A stretch of 64,000 nt of DNA from Noviherbaspirillum autotrophicum (GCF_000818395.1 NZ_JWJG01000028.1:2193397-2257396); one strand, 5' to 3'. Shown: positions 26,845 to 35,809, numbered from the stretch's first letter. The notes: generated by a model not told the origin, from the letters alone. Program-made: numbers and translations.

Positions 26845-27195
26845 TCACGCCGTGCGACGGTAATGGCGCACAGGATGGCCGCGCATGGCTTCCAGGTCGA
26901 TCCCATCGAGCAGCCATTGCAGCTGCTCGACGCTGAGCTCGACCACCGCTGACGCTTTCGGCCAGACGAAGCGGTCCGCTTCCAGCCGCTTGAACAGAAG
27001 CCAGAATCCGGTGCGATCCCACAGCAGCAGTTTGATGCGGTCGCGCCGCTTATTGCTGAAGACGTAGACCGCCCGAGCAAAGGGATCGAGCCCGAGGCCT
27101 TGTTCGACCAGCGCAGCCAGGCCATTGATGTTCTTGCGGCCGTCCACCGGCTCGCGGTGCAGGAATACCTTCAGAGCCGGGTCGAGACGGAACAT
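26845..27195 (-). CDS. tnpB: IS66 accessory protein TnpB (Orf2)
   Basis: A 116-residue TnpB of IS66 elements. It begins [20 protein letters not shown] and carries the family pattern [16 protein letters not shown] and [20 protein letters not shown]. TnpB is needed for transposition in IS66 relatives but its activity is not well defined. The chosen ATG overlaps the end of tnpA by about 25 bases; an ATG ten codons upstream is open too. Confidence 0.94.
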   Translation of the reverse strand: MFRLDPALKVFLHREPVDGRKNINGLAALVEQGLGLDPFARAVYVFSNKRRDRIKLLLWDRTGFWLLFKRLEADRFVWPKASAVVELSVEQLQWLLDGIDLEAMRGHPVRHYRRTA

Positions 27196-27596
27196 GGCAG
27201 TGTGCACAGCAGGCGCAACAAGCACGACAGCTCATCTTCGCCATGCCCACTCAGACAAATCTCGATGCCGTTGGGCAGCCGCACTCGTAACCCGGACTCT
27301 GTGGGCTTGCTGCAGGAGCCCGCCGGCACGACCGGTATGAATGGAGGCGGTGAAGGCGCGACAGACTGTGATGTCGCAACAGGAGATTGCTCCTGTTTCT
27401 GCAGGTGCAGGCTGATCCACTTGCGCAGCAGGTTCGCGTTGATGCCATGCTTGAGCGCCACGCGCGCCACTGACACGCCTGGCTTGAGGCATGTCTGGAC
27501 CAGCTCGGCCTTCGCCTGTTTGTCATATCGCCGGCGTCCATCCCGCTTGCTGCCGACAACCAGCCGCTGCAACAGCTCTGAGTCATGCTCTGCCAT
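27171..27596 (-). CDS. tnpA: IS66 accessory protein TnpA (Orf1)
   Basis: A 141-residue TnpA of IS66 elements with an N-terminal helix-turn-helix of the transposase-8 type: DKQAKAELVQTCLKPGVSVA then RVALKHGINANLLRKWIS at about residues 25-62. A Pro/Ser-rich linker separates it from the C-terminal domain. It is the first gene of the IS operon; a hairpin lies just upstream at 27601-27622. Confidence 0.93.
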   Translation of the reverse strand: MAEHDSELLQRLVVGSKRDGRRRYDKQAKAELVQTCLKPGVSVARVALKHGINANLLRKWISLHLQKQEQSPVATSQSVAPSPPPFIPVVPAGSCSKPTESGLRVRLPNGIEICLSGHGEDELSCLLRLLCTLPCSVSTRL

Positions 27597-27600
27597 AGGT

Positions 27601-27622
27601 GTCCACCTCCATGTAGGTGGAC
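27601..27622. repeat. Inverted repeat upstream of IS66 tnpA
   Basis: Perfect eight-base arms GTCCACCT and AGGTGGAC flank the loop CCATGT. It lies five bases from the tnpA start, where it could act on translation or as a binding site for an IS protein. No T-run follows, so it is not an intrinsic terminator. Confidence 0.55.
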
Positions 27623-27653
27623 ATATCCTGACTGCTCAAACTCCGCGATTCAA

Positions 27654-27676
27654 GACGCCGATGATGGATCGCTTAC
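27654..27676. repeat. IS66 terminal inverted repeat, right end
   Basis: Reverse complement starts GTAAGCGATCCAT as at the left end. The base right after it begins the truncated ATPase reading frame. Confidence 0.88.
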
Positions 27677-28490
27677 GATGGACACATCTGAGTTGGTTGG
27701 ACGCATGAAGATGCTTTCTAAGGGACTCAAATGCAATCCTGAAGCATTGGCGAATAATTTCGTTTTGTGCGCGCGTCAAATTCAGACGACCATCACGGGC
27801 AATTTCATTGAAATTGAAACGGAGGAAAGCCAGCTTGGAATTCTTGGGTACGCTCAGGCAAACAAAATTGATTTGATCGTCGTTGACAATCTCACTACCC
27901 TGTCCGGCCAACTGGATGAGAACGCATCCAAGGACATGAAGCCGTTCAACACATTCCTGCTGAGGGCAAAGCAGCTTGGGATTGCTGTACTGGTGGTCCA
28001 CCATCAAGGCAAGAGCAAGGATGGTGGCGCAAGGGGATCTACGGCCATGATGGCTACGTTCAACTTGGTTTTGAAGCTGGAGGCATCTACACAGGAACGG
28101 GCGGTTGGGGACAAGGATGCACGGTTTACCGTGGTCTTTGAGAAAAACCGTGGGAACGTGGAAAGCAGGCCATTGCCCGTTCGTGTAATGCAGAACGTAG
28201 GTGATGAGTTCAGGACAGGAGATGAGACTGTGATGCTGACAGTTGATCCTGACGCTGATAGCAATGGCATCAGGGCAGTAAAACTGTTAAAGACTTGCAA
28301 GTACAAGACCCAGTCAGAATTGGCACAAGCCTTTGGGGTAAAGCAACCAGCAATGAGCAAGATTCTGAAGTCAGCTATTGCGCAAGGTCTTCTCAAAGAC
28401 AATGATCCTAGGGAATATTATAGGAGGGCAATGGAAGCTACTGCACCGGATGCAGATGCGATCGCCGGAGAGAGTAGGGAAGACTTCTAG
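27677..28490 (+). pseudogene. 5'-truncated RepA/DnaB-like replication ATPase
   Basis: About 270 residues of a hexameric-helicase type ATPase of the RepA/AAA_25 group, as found in plasmids and integrative elements. The Walker B region (KIDLIVVDNLTTLSG) and the downstream VLVVHHQGKSKDGGARGSTA are well preserved. A C-terminal helix-turn-helix (QSELAQAFGVKQPAMSKILK) follows. The Walker A part is absent because the IS66 right end cuts the gene. An in-frame ATG lies two bases inside the junction, but without a ribosome binding site. The missing N-terminus is not found on the far side of the IS, implying deletion. Confidence 0.8.
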
Positions 28491-28504
28491 CGGTGACGGG
28501 TGAG

Positions 28505-29716
28505 CTAACGGGCACCTAGGGTATGCGGTATGTCTGAACACGTAGCATCACGAATGTCTTTAGGGCACCCAGCTTCCCTGAGCCGGTCCTTCATTGCATG
28601 ACGGAATGAGTGGCTGGTAATTCCCCAAACCTTCAGTTGCTTGTCGACGGCTTGGGATGCGCTGTCATTGCCCCTTAGCCTCGCATATTGGTCAAACAGC
28701 CCTAAGCCCTTCCGAGGAAGACTGACGGCGTGTTTCAAGGCTTCCAAAGCAGCGCCTACGACTGGGACCCTCCGTTCACCCTCGTCATTCTTGAGGGACC
28801 TCCACAGACGATCCCGGAAGTACACATGCGGAATTTCGTGGTCAAGGAAAACATCGTCGATACCAAGACCCGATACCTCCCCGATGCGCGTACCCAACTC
28901 TGTTTGCAGCAGGATCATCAAGGAGGTTACGTTGGGAATCTTGTTATGGAACGTCTGAACAATTTCCCGCACCTCAGTAGGTGAGGGAACCTTCGTTTCC
29001 TTGGCATCCTCGCCTTCGCCCGGAATGCGGTGTGACTCGAATGGGTTTTTCTTCTGGATTTCCAGTTCCCTGATGGCTGCGCTTGCGATTGCGCCAAGCG
29101 TATTCAGTTTCCTCCGCACTGTAGTGGTCTTGTCTCCTTTTTCAAGACGGTAGCCAATCAGATGCCGTGCGTGGACCCATGAAAATTCCGCAAATTCCAT
29201 GTCTCCGACCAAATCCACAAGCTGCTTCCAATCCCTTGAAACCTTGCGGATAAAGGCTTCATCGGAACCCCTTTGGTGTGTCTTCAGGTAAAGATGCAAG
29301 GCATCGGAGAGGCGGAACGAGTTGGGGTTAGACAGGATCTTCCATGCTTCAAGCTGATGTGGTGCAAGGTACTGCGAGGGAGTTGCTGAGTCGTACAGGT
29401 CTTGATCGTTCTTGGCGTATTGCCCCCGTAACGGTTCGATTACATAGTCAATGAAATGCTCAAGGTCATACTGCTCGGCTAAAGCACGGGCTGCGACGAT
29501 GACTTCTGCAGGTGTGGCTTTCTTTCCGTCAGTGAGTAACTTGAACTCAGCCATGTGCTGCCGTGTAAGTTCCTCGGCTTTCCTTGTGGCTTCTTTGAGG
29601 TCAGATGTGCGAAGACTCTGACGGATGAACCGTTTACCGTAGGGAATGATGAGATGCTGTGGAACCCGCAGATAGAACTGATAAGTCTTTCCGCGAAGCT
29701 GAAGATGCTGAACCAT
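28505..29716 (-). pseudogene. Tyrosine integrase lacking its C-terminal catalytic tyrosine
   Basis: A ~403-residue phage/island-type tyrosine recombinase. It has the N-terminal arm-binding start (MVQHLQLRGKTYQFYLRVPQ), a SAM-like core-binding domain and the catalytic domain with ELGTRIGEVSGL (first Arg) and SHSFRHAMKDRL (His-x2-Arg). After GCPKDIRDA the sequence departs from the family (TCSDIPHTLGAR, stop), so the second His/Trp and the nucleophile Tyr are missing. The other two frames beyond that point do not restore them. It lies just downstream of the 3' end of tRNA-Arg, the normal place for such integrases. Start chosen at the ATG with AGGA upstream; 29749 is an alternative. Confidence 0.82.
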
Positions 29717-29850
29717 AAGTGTGATTCCTGCGCCTAAACGAATGTGCATAGTCGGAACACGATATGTGCCCGTGTATCACACTCTGTATCACAGCTTTAC
29801 AGTTCACTTGGTTCTAACTGCTTGATTTAGCAGGGAAAGTATCGGGATTT

Positions 29851-29925
29851 TGGTCCCGCCGACAGGAATCGAACCTGTATCTAGCGCTTAGGAGGCACTC
29901 GTTCTATCCATTGAACTACGGCGAG
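29851..29925 (-). tRNA. tRNA-Arg (anticodon CCT)
   Basis: On the minus strand the cloverleaf folds fully. The acceptor stem is CTCGCCG paired with CGGCGGG (one G-T pair), and the D stem is GTTC/GAAC. The anticodon loop CTCCTAA gives anticodon CCT, and the T arm is ACAGG/CCTGT. The 3' ACCA is encoded. The integrase remnant begins about 135 bases past its 3' end, so this tRNA is the likely attachment site. Confidence 0.95.
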
Positions 29926-29937
29926 ACGCTAAGAGAA

Positions 29938-29957
29938 TGACGCAGCATTTTGCGTCA
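29938..29957. repeat. Inverted repeat upstream of tRNA-Arg
   Basis: Seven-base perfect arms TGACGCA/TGCGTCA enclose six bases, in the probable 5' leader of the tRNA transcript. On the minus strand a TATAAT box (29966-29971) lies just upstream. It may be a processing structure or an operator. Confidence 0.45.
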
Positions 29958-30084
29958 CGCCCGGAATTATAGCCGAGACCATCGCGGGAAATCAGTTTCG
30001 CGGTGAGCTTATCGGTACAATGCGTGCTTTATTCGATTATTCGGGTTGGCGCTTCAGCCGCCAGCCCGTCAGGCAAAGCTCATC

Positions 30085-31986
30085 ATGGCGGTTATCTCCC
30101 TCACCAACGCGCAACTTGCATTCGGCCACGTCGCTTTGCTCGACCACGCGGAATTTTCCCTGGAGCCGGGCGAGCGCGTCGGTCTCATTGGCCGAAACGG
30201 CACTGGCAAATCCTCGCTGCTGAAAATTATCGCCGGCCAGTCCAGGCTGGACGATGGCTTGCTGGTGATGCAGCAGGGACTCAAGATTGCGTATGTGGAG
30301 CAGGAGCCGCTGTTCGCCAGTGACATGAGCGTGTTCGACGCCGTGGCGTCCGGCATGGGCGAGCTGCAGCAACTGCTCGATGAATACAACCGGCTTGCCG
30401 CGCAATTGGGCGGCAGCGACGACGCCGCGCTCATGGACCGTATGCATGCGATTCAGTCGAAGCTCGATGCGGCCGATGCATGGAGCCTGGGCAATCGGGT
30501 GGAAACGACGCTGGGACGCCTGAGCCTCGACAAGAACGCGCTGATGGGAACGCTATCGGGCGGCACGCAAAAGCGCGTCGCGCTTGCGCGCGCCCTGGTC
30601 GGTGCGCCGGACGTATTGTTGCTCGACGAGCCGACCAACCACCTCGATTTCACCTCCATCATGTGGCTGGAGGCGTTGCTGCGCGATTTCAAGGGCAGCA
30701 TCCTGTTCATCACCCACGACCGCTCGTTCCTGGACAACGTCGCTACCCGGATTGTGGAGCTCGACCGCGGGAAGCTGCTTTCATTCCCCGGCAATTTCAG
30801 CGCCTACCAAAAGCGCAAGGCAGAGCAGCTTGAAGTCGAGGCGGTCGAAAACGCGAAGTTCGACAAATTCCTCGCACAGGAAGAAGTCTGGATCCGCAAG
30901 GGCGTGGAAGCGCGCCGCACGCGCAATGAGGGCCGGGTGCGGCGCCTGGAGGAGCTGCGCCGCCAGCGCGGCGCGCGGCGCGAACAGCAGGGGCAGGTCC
31001 GGCTCGATGTGTCAGCGGGCGAGCGCTCCGGCAAGATCGTGGCAGAGCTGGAACATGTCGATAAGCGTTACGGCGACAAGGTTATCGTGCGCGATTTCAG
31101 CACGATCATCATGCGCGGCGACAAGGTCGGCCTGATCGGCCCCAACGGCGCAGGCAAGACCACGCTGCTGAAGCTGATTCTCGGCGAGGAAGCGCCGGAC
31201 ACCGGGACGATCAAGCAGGGCGCGCGCCTGCAGATTGCGTATTTCGACCAGATGCGCGCGCAGTTGAATGAAGAGGCAAGCCTGGCCGACACCATTTCGC
31301 CGGGCAGCGACTGGGTCGAGATCAATGGCCAGCGCAAGCATGTGATGACGTATCTGTCCGATTTCCTGTTCGCGCCGGAACGCGCCCGCTCGCCAGTGAA
31401 GTCCTTGTCGGGCGGCGAGCGCAACCGCTTGCTGCTTGCGCGCCTGTTTGCCAAGCCGGCGAATGTGCTGGTGCTCGACGAACCGACCAACGACCTCGAC
31501 ATCGATACGCTGGAGCTGCTGGAGGAACTGCTGGAGGATTACAGCGGTACGGTGTTTTTGGTCAGCCACGACCGCGCCTTCCTGGATAACGTGGTCACGC
31601 AGGTGATCGTCGCGGAGGGCGAAGGGCTGTGGCGCGAGTATGTCGGCGGATATTCCGACTGGGAGCGCGTGCGCGCGTCGAGCGCCGTACCGGCAAAAGC
31701 ACCGGCCAAGGCGGAGAGCAAGCCGGCGCCGAAAGAGGCGCCTTCCGCCGCTAAACCGAAGAAGCTCAGCTACAAGGAGCAGCGCGAGCTGGAGTCCTTG
31801 CCGCAATTGATTGCCGATCTCGAAACGGAGCAAAAGACAATCTCCGCGCAGCTCGCCGATCCGGAACTGTATCGGCAACGGCCGGAAGAAGTGCAGCGGC
31901 TCAATCAGCGCTTTGCGGAAATCGACGAGCTGCTGATGGAAAGCCTTGAGAAGTGGGAAGCGATCGAGGCAAAGACGAAGGGCTGA
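30085..31986 (+). CDS. uup: ABC-F family ATPase Uup
   Basis: A 633-residue soluble ABC-F protein with two nucleotide-binding domains and no membrane segments. Walker A motifs are GRNGTGKSS (~residue 36) and GPNGAGKTT (~353). The two signature motifs LSGGTQKRVALARAL and LSGGERNRLLLARLF and Walker B with DEPTNHLD and DEPTNDLD fit ABC-F. A C-terminal ~90-residue Lys/Glu-rich coiled-coil tail is the Uup feature. Uup binds ribosomes/branched DNA and affects transposon excision. Start chosen at MAVISLTNAQ; the upstream extension to 30046 is not conserved. Confidence 0.93.
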   Translation: MAVISLTNAQLAFGHVALLDHAEFSLEPGERVGLIGRNGTGKSSLLKIIAGQSRLDDGLLVMQQGLKIAYVEQEPLFASDMSVFDAVASGMGELQQLLDEYNRLAAQLGGSDDAALMDRMHAIQSKLDAADAWSLGNRVETTLGRLSLDKNALMGTLSGGTQKRVALARALVGAPDVLLLDEPTNHLDFTSIMWLEALLRDFKGSILFITHDRSFLDNVATRIVELDRGKLLSFPGNFSAYQKRKAEQLEVEAVENAKFDKFLAQEEVWIRKGVEARRTRNEGRVRRLEELRRQRGARREQQGQVRLDVSAGERSGKIVAELEHVDKRYGDKVIVRDFSTIIMRGDKVGLIGPNGAGKTTLLKLILGEEAPDTGTIKQGARLQIAYFDQMRAQLNEEASLADTISPGSDWVEINGQRKHVMTYLSDFLFAPERARSPVKSLSGGERNRLLLARLFAKPANVLVLDEPTNDLDIDTLELLEELLEDYSGTVFLVSHDRAFLDNVVTQVIVAEGEGLWREYVGGYSDWERVRASSAVPAKAPAKAESKPAPKEAPSAAKPKKLSYKEQRELESLPQLIADLETEQKTISAQLADPELYRQRPEEVQRLNQRFAEIDELLMESLEKWEAIEAKTKG

Positions 31987-32002
31987 CACGCGTCGGCGCG
32001 TC

Positions 32003-32842
32003 CTAGTTCATCCGCTTGCACGCCTCGCGCAGTTCCGGCAGTTTGCTGCGCAAGGCTTCCGCATCCGGCGCATACGGACGCTCTGCCAGGTAGGCTTCCA
32101 GGTCCAGCAGCGCCGCTTGTGGACATTCCAGGTTGGCGTAGGCTAGCCCCCGGTCGCGCCGCTCGGTAATCTCATCCGGCAGCAGGATCACCAGCCGCTG
32201 CTGCACGCCCAAAACGCGCTGCCAGCGCAGATGCTCGACAAACAGCGTTTTCAGATTGCGCAGCATGCGCACCAGGATTTCGCGCGGATGGGCCGCATGC
32301 AGGTAATACGATAACGGGATCGCGCCCGGATAACTCTGCTGCTCGAAGTAGGGCTCCAGCCGCTCTTCCAGTTCTTCGCGCGACAGGCTGGCGCCATTAA
32401 ACGGATCGAGCACAATTTCGCCGGATTGCACTGTCAGCTTCATCAGGAAGTGGCCGGGGAAGGAAATACCCTTGACGTTCAGGCCGATCTGCTGCGCCAG
32501 TTCCATGTACAACACTGCCAGCGAAATCGGAATGCCGCGCCGCGTGCTGATCACGCGGTGCAGGTAGCTGTTATCGGGGTCGTAATAGTCGTTCACGTTC
32601 CCGGCAAAGCCGAGTTCGCGATAGAAGAAATGATTGAGCAACCGCAGTTTCTGAATGCTCGACGCATCCGACGGAAAACGCCGTTGCAGCTTTGCGGCAA
32701 GCATATCGACTTCGGCTTGCGTTGCCGCCAGATCCAGATTCGGATCGACGTCCTGTGCAATGGCCAGCGCAGCTTCGAACAGGGGGATCGAATCGTCCTC
32801 CTGAACGAGCGACGCGAAGTAATCGAGGGATTTGATCTCCAT
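32003..32842 (-). CDS. SirB1 family protein (transglutaminase-like plus TPR)
   Basis: A 279-residue cytoplasmic protein of the SirB1 family, with an N-terminal transglutaminase-like region and C-terminal tetratricopeptide-like helices. The recognisable core is HRVISTRRGIPISLAVLYME and GISFPGHFLMKL at about residues 94-133. The catalytic function is not established in bacteria. It is convergent with uup and is separated from murJ upstream by 65 bases, on the same strand as murJ. Confidence 0.88.
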   Translation of the reverse strand: MEIKSLDYFASLVQEDDSIPLFEAALAIAQDVDPNLDLAATQAEVDMLAAKLQRRFPSDASSIQKLRLLNHFFYRELGFAGNVNDYYDPDNSYLHRVISTRRGIPISLAVLYMELAQQIGLNVKGISFPGHFLMKLTVQSGEIVLDPFNGASLSREELEERLEPYFEQQSYPGAIPLSYYLHAAHPREILVRMLRNLKTLFVEHLRWQRVLGVQQRLVILLPDEITERRDRGLAYANLECPQAALLDLEAYLAERPYAPDAEALRSKLPELREACKRMN

Positions 32843-32907
32843 ACATGACCATCATAAACCATCGCGCTACCAAATAAAGGGCAGAGTGGAAAAGGACGGT
32901 CGCGATT

Positions 32908-34458
32908 TCAGACGGATACCCGCTTGAAATCACGGAAGCGGAATCCCATGGCCAGCAGTGCCCCAAAATAAGTTGCCCCGCAAGCGACCATCACGATGCC
33001 AAGGGCACCCACACGCTGTAGCGGATGGGCGCGTAAGGCCATCCAGTCGAAATGACTGGCTGACCACAGCGCCATGCCCGCCAATAAAAACAGCGCACCG
33101 GTCAGCCTGAGCAGGAAGATACGCCAGCCGGGTCGTGCCACATAAATACCGCGCCGGCGCAGCCCCCAGTACAGAAACGCCGCATTAACACATGCGCCAA
33201 GCCCGATCGACAGAGCGAGTCCGGCATGGGCAATCCATGGCACGAACATCAGGTTCATCAACTGCGTGGCCACCAGCACGCCAATCGCGATTTTCACCGG
33301 TGTGCGGATATCCTGCCTTGCATAAAATCCGGGCGCCAGGATCTTCACCAGAATCAGGCCGATCAGCCCGACGCCATAAGCAACCAATGCGCGCCCGGTC
33401 ATGGCGACGGATTGCGCATCAAATTTTCCATAATGAAATAGCGTGGTCGTCAGCGGTTCCGACAAGGTCGCCAGTCCAACGGCCGCCGGCATCGCAAGCA
33501 GGAAGGTCAGGCGCAGGCCCCAGTCCAGTAGCGCCGAGTATTCCTCGGTATTGTTATCGGCATGTGCCTTGGAAAGGCTGGGCAACAGGATCGTGCCCAA
33601 GGCAACACCCAGCAGCGCTGTCGGGAGTTCCATCAGGCGGTCCGCATAGGACAGCCAGGACACGCTGCCGTTGGCCAGGCGGGAGGCGATGTTGGTATTG
33701 ATGATCAAGCTGATCTGCGCCACCGATACGGCGAACGTCGCCGGGACCATTTGGCGCAGGACGCGCCGCACGCCGGCGTCGCTTGTGGCAACTAGTGGAT
33801 TCAGCGCAATTTTCGGCAGCATGCCGATTTTCCGCATTGGCGGTATCTGTACGGCCACCTGCAGGATGCCGCCGATGATGACAGCAATCGCCAGTGCGTA
33901 GATCGGTTGCTGCAGATGCGGCGCGAGAAACAGCGACGCGGCGATGAAGGATAGATTGAGCAGAACTGGGGTGAATGCCGGCACCCTGAATTCGCGCCAG
34001 GTATTCAATACGCCGCCGGCCAGCGCCACGAAGGACATGAATCCGATGTACGGAAACATGAGGCGGGTCATGACGACCGATACATTGAAGGCTTCCGGAT
34101 CGGATTTGAGGCCGGTTGCCATGAAGTAGACGATGACTGGTGATGCAACAATTCCAAGTAGGCAAGTCAGTACCAGCGCCCAAGTCAGCAGGGTTGCGAC
34201 GTGATCGACCAGTTCCTTGGTGGCTTCGCTCCCTTTTTTATTCTTGTATTCGGCCAGGATCGGCACGAAGGCTTGCGAAAAGGCGCCTTCTGCAAACAAC
34301 CGGCGCAGCAGGTTGGGAATACGGAAGGCAACGAAAAAGGCGTCGGTGTAAGCGGAGGCGCCGAAGGCGCGCGCAACCAGCAGTTCGCGGACAAGGCCCG
34401 TCACGCGGGACACCATGGTCATGCCGAAGATCGTGGCAAGCGTTTTGTGCAGATTCAT
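32908..34458 (-). CDS. murJ: Lipid II flippase MurJ
   Basis: A 516-residue inner-membrane protein of the MurJ/MviN family (MOP superfamily, 14 helices expected). It flips lipid II, the peptidoglycan precursor, across the membrane. The N-terminus MNLHKTLATIFGMTMVSRVT and the motif ARAFGASAYTDAFFVAFRIP with LRRLFAEGAFSQAF are the conserved MurJ core. Length is normal. ATG at 34458 is preferred over a TTG three codons upstream. It diverges from rpsT, as in many beta-proteobacteria. Confidence 0.95.
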   Translation of the reverse strand: MNLHKTLATIFGMTMVSRVTGLVRELLVARAFGASAYTDAFFVAFRIPNLLRRLFAEGAFSQAFVPILAEYKNKKGSEATKELVDHVATLLTWALVLTCLLGIVASPVIVYFMATGLKSDPEAFNVSVVMTRLMFPYIGFMSFVALAGGVLNTWREFRVPAFTPVLLNLSFIAASLFLAPHLQQPIYALAIAVIIGGILQVAVQIPPMRKIGMLPKIALNPLVATSDAGVRRVLRQMVPATFAVSVAQISLIINTNIASRLANGSVSWLSYADRLMELPTALLGVALGTILLPSLSKAHADNNTEEYSALLDWGLRLTFLLAMPAAVGLATLSEPLTTTLFHYGKFDAQSVAMTGRALVAYGVGLIGLILVKILAPGFYARQDIRTPVKIAIGVLVATQLMNLMFVPWIAHAGLALSIGLGACVNAAFLYWGLRRRGIYVARPGWRIFLLRLTGALFLLAGMALWSASHFDWMALRAHPLQRVGALGIVMVACGATYFGALLAMGFRFRDFKRVSV

Positions 34459-34541
34459 GGGGCGCAATTATAGCTGTGGATATGACGGCGCCCGGCGCGC
34501 AATTGCTTCCAGTTGTTTCGTATCCGATTCAATGCGAAGCG

Positions 34542-34570
34542 TTGCCCAATTCCCAAAAAAACGTTATAAT
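34542..34570 (+). promoter_or_regulatory. rpsT promoter
   Basis: TTGCCC (34542-34547) and TATAAT (34565-34570) are separated by 17 bases, a strong sigma-70 match. Transcription should start near 34577, about 70 bases before the rpsT ATG. Confidence 0.75.
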
Positions 34571-34647
34571 CCGCAGCTTTACTGATTTCTGTGTCGCTGA
34601 TTCTGAAATTCGGCGTATACAGTTCGATTTCGTTTTAGGAAACTTAC

Positions 34648-34911
34648 ATGGCAAATACCGCACAAGCACGCAAACGTGCTCGTCAAGCAGTCAAGCAAAA
34701 CGCGCACAACTCCAGCCAGCGTTCCACGCTGCGCACCGCGATCAAGGCCGTTCGCAAGGCGATCGAGGCTGGCGACAAAGCTGCTGCTTCGCAAGTTTTC
34801 CAAGCTTCCGTGTCGACGCTCGACCGTATCGCTGACAAGAAGATCATCCACAAGAACAAGGCTGCTCGCCACAAGAGCCGTCTGGCTGCTGCCCTGAAGG
34901 CGCTGGCCTAA
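34648..34911 (+). CDS. rpsT: 30S ribosomal protein S20
   Basis: An 87-residue, very basic protein identical in design to S20: [20 protein letters not shown] at the start, and [16 protein letters not shown] near the end. S20 binds 16S rRNA early in small-subunit assembly. Single gene with its own promoter and a terminator behind it. Upstream GGAAAC before ATG is a modest ribosome binding site. Confidence 0.97.
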   Translation: MANTAQARKRARQAVKQNAHNSSQRSTLRTAIKAVRKAIEAGDKAAASQVFQASVSTLDRIADKKIIHKNKAARHKSRLAAALKALA

Positions 34912-34960
34912 GCAAGCTTGTATCCCCTGATGTGAGTCAGGGTAGTGTACGGAATGAAGC

Positions 34961-34992
34961 AAACCCGCATGATGCATGTCATGCGGGTTTTG
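34961..34992 (+). terminator. Intrinsic terminator after rpsT
   Basis: A stem formed by AAACCCGCATGA and TCATGCGGGTTT around TGCATG is followed by TTTG. Similar strength on both strands, so it may also stop transcription from the right. Confidence 0.8.
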
Positions 34993-35071
34993 TCGTTTGC
35001 ATATTCGGTTGTTGTTCGTTCCAGCCCGGTCAAGCGGGTGGAACGGATTTTCACATCATTACGCCTGTTTC

Positions 35072-35521
35072 TTAGCGAGGCAAGCCGTCGATCGTGCTGC
35101 CTGCTTTGATATTCCGTTGCTTGAACCAGCCGCGATTCATTTCCAGCGCGTAGGTTGCCGGTTTTTTGGCGCAATGCGATTCCAGGGTTTGCGGCTCCAT
35201 ATCTTCAATGTTGATGATCTTTCCCGCCTCGTCGATAAAAGCGACGGACAGCGGGATCAGCGTATTTTTCATCCACATGCAGACGCCGGCCGGCGCGCCA
35301 AACAGAAAAACCATGCCTTCGTTCTGCCCCATCTTTTCGCGATGCATCAACCCTTGCTCGCGTTGAGCTTCTGTTGCCGCCACTTCGGCTTTGATGACAT
35401 GGATGCCGGCATTCAGGGGAATCACCGGAAATTTGACTGGTTGTTGGGCGAGGGCGGAGCTGGCGGCAAATGTCGCGAGCGCCATCGTCAACATGATGCG
35501 GTAAGAGGAAACCTTATTCAT
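35072..35521 (-). CDS. DUF192 family exported protein
   Basis: A 149-residue protein with a signal peptide ending SALA (~residue 25) and the DUF192 domain: REQGLMHREKMGQNEGMVFL, then CMWMKNTLIPLSVAFID. The family is widespread and its biochemical role unknown. The gene is single, preceded on the minus strand by the Ala/Lys-rich protein with a terminator between them. Confidence 0.9.
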   Translation of the reverse strand: MNKVSSYRIMLTMALATFAASSALAQQPVKFPVIPLNAGIHVIKAEVAATEAQREQGLMHREKMGQNEGMVFLFGAPAGVCMWMKNTLIPLSVAFIDEAGKIINIEDMEPQTLESHCAKKPATYALEMNRGWFKQRNIKAGSTIDGLPR

Positions 35522-35559
35522 GGCCTTATCTTAAGGGTGGTCGGAAGCGCGTAGCAACA

Positions 35560-35586
35560 AAAAAGGCAGGACAAGCCTGCCTTTTT
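35560..35586 (-). terminator. Intrinsic terminator after the Ala/Lys-rich protein gene
   Basis: AAAAAGGCAGG and CCTGCCTTTTT form an 11-base stem with a five-base loop. It has A and T runs on both sides, so it may act in both directions, but the gene ending beside it is on the minus strand. Confidence 0.85.
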
Positions 35587-35608
35587 GTTACGGCTGATGC
35601 GCCAGAAA

Positions 35609-35809
35609 TTACTTGGATGCTTCAGCGGAAGCAGCGGCCGGAGCGGCGGCGGCTTTCTTGGCTTTTTTAGCTTTCTTGACCTTCTTCGCTTTCGGTGCCG
35701 GAGCGGAAGCGGCGGCGTCAGCGGAAGCAGCCGGAGCGGCGGCTTGGTCAGCAGCGAAGGCAGCGGTAGCGAACAGACCAGCAATCAGGGCGGCGATCAG
35801 TTTTTTCAT
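35609..35809 (-). CDS. Small exported Ala/Lys-rich protein
   Basis: A 66-residue protein with a signal peptide (MKKLIAALIAGLFATAAFA, cleavage near residue 20). The mature ~46 residues are almost only Ala, Lys, Pro and Ser, with a central block of KKVKKAKKAKK. The ATG has a good upstream GGA-rich site (reverse of TTGTCCTTC). The composition recalls acid-shock Asr-type basic periplasmic peptides, but there is no sequence proof. The opposite-strand frame is a compositional shadow. Confidence 0.7.
   Translation of the reverse strand: MKKLIAALIAGLFATAAFAADQAAAPAASADAAASAPAPKAKKVKKAKKAKKAAAAPAAASAEASK

Larger units (their letters stand above)
25185..27676 (-). mobile_element. IS66-family insertion sequence, 2492 bp, complete
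   Basis: The element carries tnpA, tnpB and tnpC in the canonical IS66 order, read right to left. Its ends are imperfect inverted repeats: 19 of 23 outer bases match, starting GTAAGCGATCCAT on each side. IS66 elements normally create 8-bp target duplications. Here the left flank is GTATTAAC and the right flank GATGGACA, which do not match. All three genes are open, so it may be active. On its right it truncates an ATPase gene. Confidence 0.92.

Noticed and set aside
27601-27622. Hairpin GTCCACCT/AGGTGGAC considered as a terminator
   Set aside because: No T-run on either side and it lies directly upstream of tnpA; kept only as an inverted repeat.
21185-29850. Left attachment repeat of the integrative element (copy of the tRNA-Arg 3' end)
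   Set aside because: I looked by eye for a repeat of the tRNA 3' sequence to the left and found no convincing one. The weak similarity near 22510 is within a coding gene.
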